From the NCBI GenBank assembly GCA_019649035.1, contig BMAT01001966.1, positions 16,792 through 80,791 of the forward strand: 64,000 bases of DNA, given 5' to 3'. The stretch is from Elysia marginata (Eukaryota; Mollusca; Gastropoda; Plakobranchidae). The translations under genes and the position numbers were made by a program. Within the stretch, counting starts at the first letter, position 1, and every line of letters starts with the position of its first letter. Positions 63,288 through 64,000 of the stretch are shown here, one piece after another. The notes beneath the pieces were generated by a model that searched no databases, was not told the origin of the DNA, and saw only the letters and a list, made by a program, of their open reading frames with translations.

Positions 63288-63435
63288 CTAGCTTTCATTA
63301 AACTTAATGTCATAGCATTCAAAAAACTTTTTGGTGGATCTTTTTTCAGATCAACTTTTTCTTCTTCTTGAACATAACGCGCGTCTTGTTCACAAAAATC
63401 AGAGATTGCAACAGTCGAGATGTTAAGAGGTACAA
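50232..63435 (+). CDS. Class B1 GPCR, PTH-receptor-like (partial, 10 exons)
   Basis: A plasma-membrane peptide-hormone receptor expected to couple to G proteins. Ten exons join with matching phases into 361 codons plus two bases: 50232-50354, 50861-50948, 52233-52346, 54400-54524, 58189-58283, 60508-60673, 61116-61275, 61681-61741, 62515-62581 and 63350-63435. Order: signal peptide (1-30), hormone-binding domain with exactly six cysteines (57, 74, 83, 98, 115, 140), TM1 (about 153-181), TM2 (about 190-213), long first extracellular loop, TM3 with Cys241 and NYFWIFVEGLYLH, TM4, Cys312 in loop 2, TM5 with NITRVLFTK, then loop 3. The ectodomain (ILCW..., PAGSVVAQRCPSY, FRRCTENGTW) and LIFFAVFS after TM3 recall vertebrate PTH receptors more than PDF, calcitonin or CRF receptors. 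That subfamily call is my recall, not a search. Sequons lie at N31, N63 and N118. TM6, TM7 and the tail are outside the window. Confidence 0.9.
50861..50948 (+). CDS. Receptor coding exon 2: start of hormone-binding domain
   Basis: It encodes residues 42-70 plus one base. The acceptor is accccaacag and the donor gtaata. It carries the first ectodomain cysteine (Cys57 in ARRACYAQI), which in this family pairs with the third (Cys83), and a glycosylation sequon at N63 (NVT). It enters in phase 0 and leaves in phase 1, matching exons 1 and 3. Confidence 0.88.
51224..51292. repeat. (TCTG)n(TC)n microsatellite in receptor intron 2
   Basis: About seven TCTG units then TC repeats. It lies between exons 2 and 3. 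Confidence 0.95.
52233..52346 (+). CDS. Receptor coding exon 3: core of hormone-binding domain
   Basis: It encodes residues 71-108 plus one base, beginning GLYCSPVWDNILCW and ending HNFNQN. It holds cysteines 2, 3 and 4, the conserved Asp79, Trp84 and Pro99, and the PAGSVVAQRCP stretch typical of PTH-receptor ectodomains. The usual Pro after CW is Thr here. Both ends are phase 1 and the length is 114 nt (38 codons), so the exon can be skipped, swapped or duplicated without shifting the frame. See the duplication downstream at 52347-53024. Confidence 0.93.
52540..52826. other. Assembly gap (287 N)
   Basis: This run of N lies inside receptor intron 3, between the two copies of a tandem duplication. 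Its length may be an estimate. Open frames reported through it are artefacts. Confidence 0.99.
52827..52829 (+). CDS. Visible tail of a probable second copy of exon 3
   Basis: Only ATG and the following donor gtaagaacag are visible after a 287-base gap. The sequence from 52830 matches the intron after exon 3 (from 52347) at an offset of 483 bp. By position the duplicated exon would run from about 52716 inside the gap. If the phase is kept, its last full codon is NAT, compatible with Asn like the AAC that ends exon 3. Whether the hidden copy is intact cannot be seen. Confidence 0.5.
54400..54524 (+). CDS. Receptor coding exon 4: end of hormone-binding domain
   Basis: It encodes residues 109 (split codon) to 150: EQAFRRCTENGTWETH, then YTDFSNC. 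It supplies cysteines 5 and 6, the conserved Gly119 and Trp121, and a sequon at N118. The acceptor is actccccag and the donor is gttggt, weaker than the other donors of the gene. It enters in phase 1 and leaves in phase 0, matching both neighbours. The long 3.7-kb intron that follows makes this exon easy to miss. Confidence 0.88.
55688..55790. repeat. (GA)n(GACA)n microsatellite in receptor intron 4
   Basis: About 20 GA units followed by about seven ACAG units and imperfect continuation. Confidence 0.95.
56035..56132 (-). other. Orphan exon-like island on the opposite strand
   Basis: On the reverse strand, 98 bases lie between atttacag and CAG/gtacaa, richer in G+C than the intron around it and open: RHLSGHRLAFTAVVES, then YGSYPTGFEAVQ. 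I recognise no family and no partner exon. It lies inside receptor intron 4. It may be a relic, a nested gene's exon or chance. Confidence 0.2.
57355..57475. repeat. Pyrimidine-rich, TCTG-rich tract in receptor intron 4
   Basis: Imperfect TC and TCTG repeats. No coding sense. Confidence 0.8.
58189..58283 (+). CDS. Receptor coding exon 5: TM1
   Basis: It encodes residues 151-181 plus two bases. NYMSIATKIATIGYSIS leads into a hydrophobic helix ending in ILACF. The GYS motif is the usual class B TM1 signature. The acceptor is tctgtcag and the donor gtaagt. It enters in phase 0 and leaves in phase 2. Confidence 0.9.
60410..60521 (+). repeat. 60-bp tandem duplication over exon 6 acceptor
   Basis: Two direct copies, offset 60-61 bp, cover the T-rich tract, the acceptor and the first exon bases (ctccactgcc). 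In the upstream copy the acceptor reads tttttataaag instead of tttttagaaag, so the AG used by the real exon is lost, and the copy stops matching just after ctccactgcc. Confidence 0.8.
60508..60673 (+). CDS. Receptor coding exon 6: TM2 and first extracellular loop
   Basis: It encodes residues 182 (split Lys) to 237. KLHCQRNTIHINLFASFLL is the conserved intracellular loop 1 and TM2 region, with Arg188, Asn189 and His192. A long extracellular loop 1 follows (LVHGLALPSDLVQEDGG). PTH1 receptors also have an extended loop here. The acceptor is tttttag and the donor gtgagt. It enters in phase 2 and leaves in phase 0. A partial copy of this exon's start and acceptor lies just upstream. Confidence 0.92.
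61116..61275 (+). CDS. Receptor coding exon 7: TM3 and start of TM4
   Basis: It encodes residues 238-290 plus one base. HWECKLLNTLW carries the TM3 cysteine that bonds to Cys312. ANYFWIFVEGLYLH is the most conserved class B motif. TKQFFK is in intracellular loop 2, and VGW is the tryptophan anchor of TM4. The acceptor is gggtaccag and the donor gtaaga. It enters in phase 0 and leaves in phase 1. Confidence 0.95.
61681..61741 (+). CDS. Receptor coding exon 8: TM4
   Basis: This 61-nt exon encodes residues 291 (split) to 310. It gives VLPLIFILTWVLVRTFYHDV, completing TM4 and entering extracellular loop 2. With exon 7 the TM4 motif reads GWVLP, where class B receptors normally have GWGxP. The acceptor is cttgacag and the donor gtaagt. 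It leaves in phase 2. Confidence 0.88.
62515..62581 (+). CDS. Receptor coding exon 9: extracellular loop 2 and start of TM5
   Basis: This 67-nt exon encodes residues 311-333. MCWNWHSKGYFWILEAPVI includes the conserved Cys312-Trp313 pair of loop 2, partner of Cys241, and the Trp and Pro before TM5. The acceptor is cttcttccag and the donor gtgaga. It leaves in phase 0. Confidence 0.9.
63219..63290. repeat. (TC)n microsatellite just before exon 10
   Basis: About 35 TC units end some 60 bases before the exon 10 acceptor at 63349. It could influence acceptor choice, but the exon has its own good T-rich tract. Confidence 0.95.
63350..63435 (+). CDS. Receptor coding exon 10: TM5 and intracellular loop 3
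   Basis: It encodes residues 334-361 plus two bases. INFFFFLNITRVLFTKIRD is the TM5 end with the conserved Asn-Ile-x-Arg-Val-Leu and Lys used in G-protein contact. DCNSRDVKRY lies in loop 3. The acceptor is ttttttcag and the donor gtaagt, phase 2. The next true exon should begin with the loop 3/TM6 sequence (family form KLxKSTLxLxPL). I do not see it before the window ends. Confidence 0.92.
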
Positions 63436-64000
63436 GTAAGTATTTTTATAATCTATAACTTTGATATCCTCCAGGTGAAACTATTATCTCTTATGAGTTC
63501 AAACAGTTTTTGACCAACGCACAAACCTGACAATTAGAGTAAGATGCGGTGCTTGTTCGAACAAGTTCATGACATATGGACTTTCAGAGCGAGATTCCAT
63601 TTTCTTGAGGTTCTCTTTTGTGTAATAATGCATTTGCAAATCAATTTCTGTGGAATCCTTGAAATAACATACAAGATAAAATGGTTCATTCCAAGCCCAA
63701 AATGATCCGCTAAATAAACACAAAATTAGAAAAGGTCCCTTGGAAAAGTCTTGAAGCAAAAACTTTTCGTTTGTTATAATTATTTATTTAAAAAAAACTT
63801 GTACTTTATTATGGCCATAAGAAAGTTTTGTCTTAACGGCAATTTGAAAATTATGTTTTTCATGTTGTCCATACGATATTAAGAACTTCAGCGTGTTATC
63901 TCTTTCAAAATCATTTCATTTGTTTTGATGTATTGACTTTCAAAATGTTTGCAGTAACCTGCTGAAATATAAATGCTTCCTATATGAGTTGATTTACGAC

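Noticed and set aside
63955-64000. Possible receptor exon 11 after an acceptor at 63954
   Set aside because: It keeps the frame (NLLKYKCFLYELIYD) but does not resemble the loop 3/TM6 sequence expected next (KLxKSTLxLxPL). The true exon is probably beyond the window.

Overview
This window looks like AT-rich, intron-rich DNA from an invertebrate animal, most likely a mollusc. The reasons are one widely split animal gene with GT-AG introns, many dinucleotide to tetranucleotide microsatellites, tRNA-derived SINEs, decayed CR1/L2-type LINEs and a Penelope-like element carrying a hammerhead ribozyme. The phylum is an inference. The sequence itself only shows a bilaterian-type genome.

The one gene that can be read with confidence occupies the right end, on the + strand, from about 49.5 kb past the window edge. 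It encodes a class B1 (secretin-family) G-protein-coupled receptor that most resembles parathyroid-hormone receptors. Ten coding exons join in frame with matching phases: signal peptide, a six-cysteine hormone-binding ectodomain, TM1 to TM5 and the start of intracellular loop 3. TM6, TM7 and the tail lie beyond base 64,000. A 5' UTR exon holds three short upstream ORFs before a strong start codon.

Intron 3 holds the most interesting feature. The intron just after the central ectodomain exon is repeated about 483 bp downstream, starting straight after a 287-base gap. The last exon bases and splice donor of the repeat are visible. A second copy of the phase 1-1 hormone-binding exon is therefore probably hidden in the gap, which would fit mutually exclusive splicing.

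The left 49 kb has no recognisable gene. Regions in order: microsatellite and small hairpins (3.0-6.0 kb); decayed LINE followed by a worn hammerhead relic (7.5-9.1 kb); an orphan exon-like island (12.5 kb); second LINE (18.0-19.3 kb); hairpin with an NRF-1-like motif (23.9 kb); three SINE copies (26.2, 35.8 and 38.5 kb); a foldback element (30.9-31.7 kb); Penelope-like element with an intact-looking hammerhead (31.9-32.4 kb); several long simple repeats (33.5, 36.7, 37.1, 45.5 kb); and a near-perfect 103-bp palindrome (48.75-48.97 kb). The rest is AT-rich sequence in which I see nothing functional. Similarity statements come from reading translations by eye. No database search was run.
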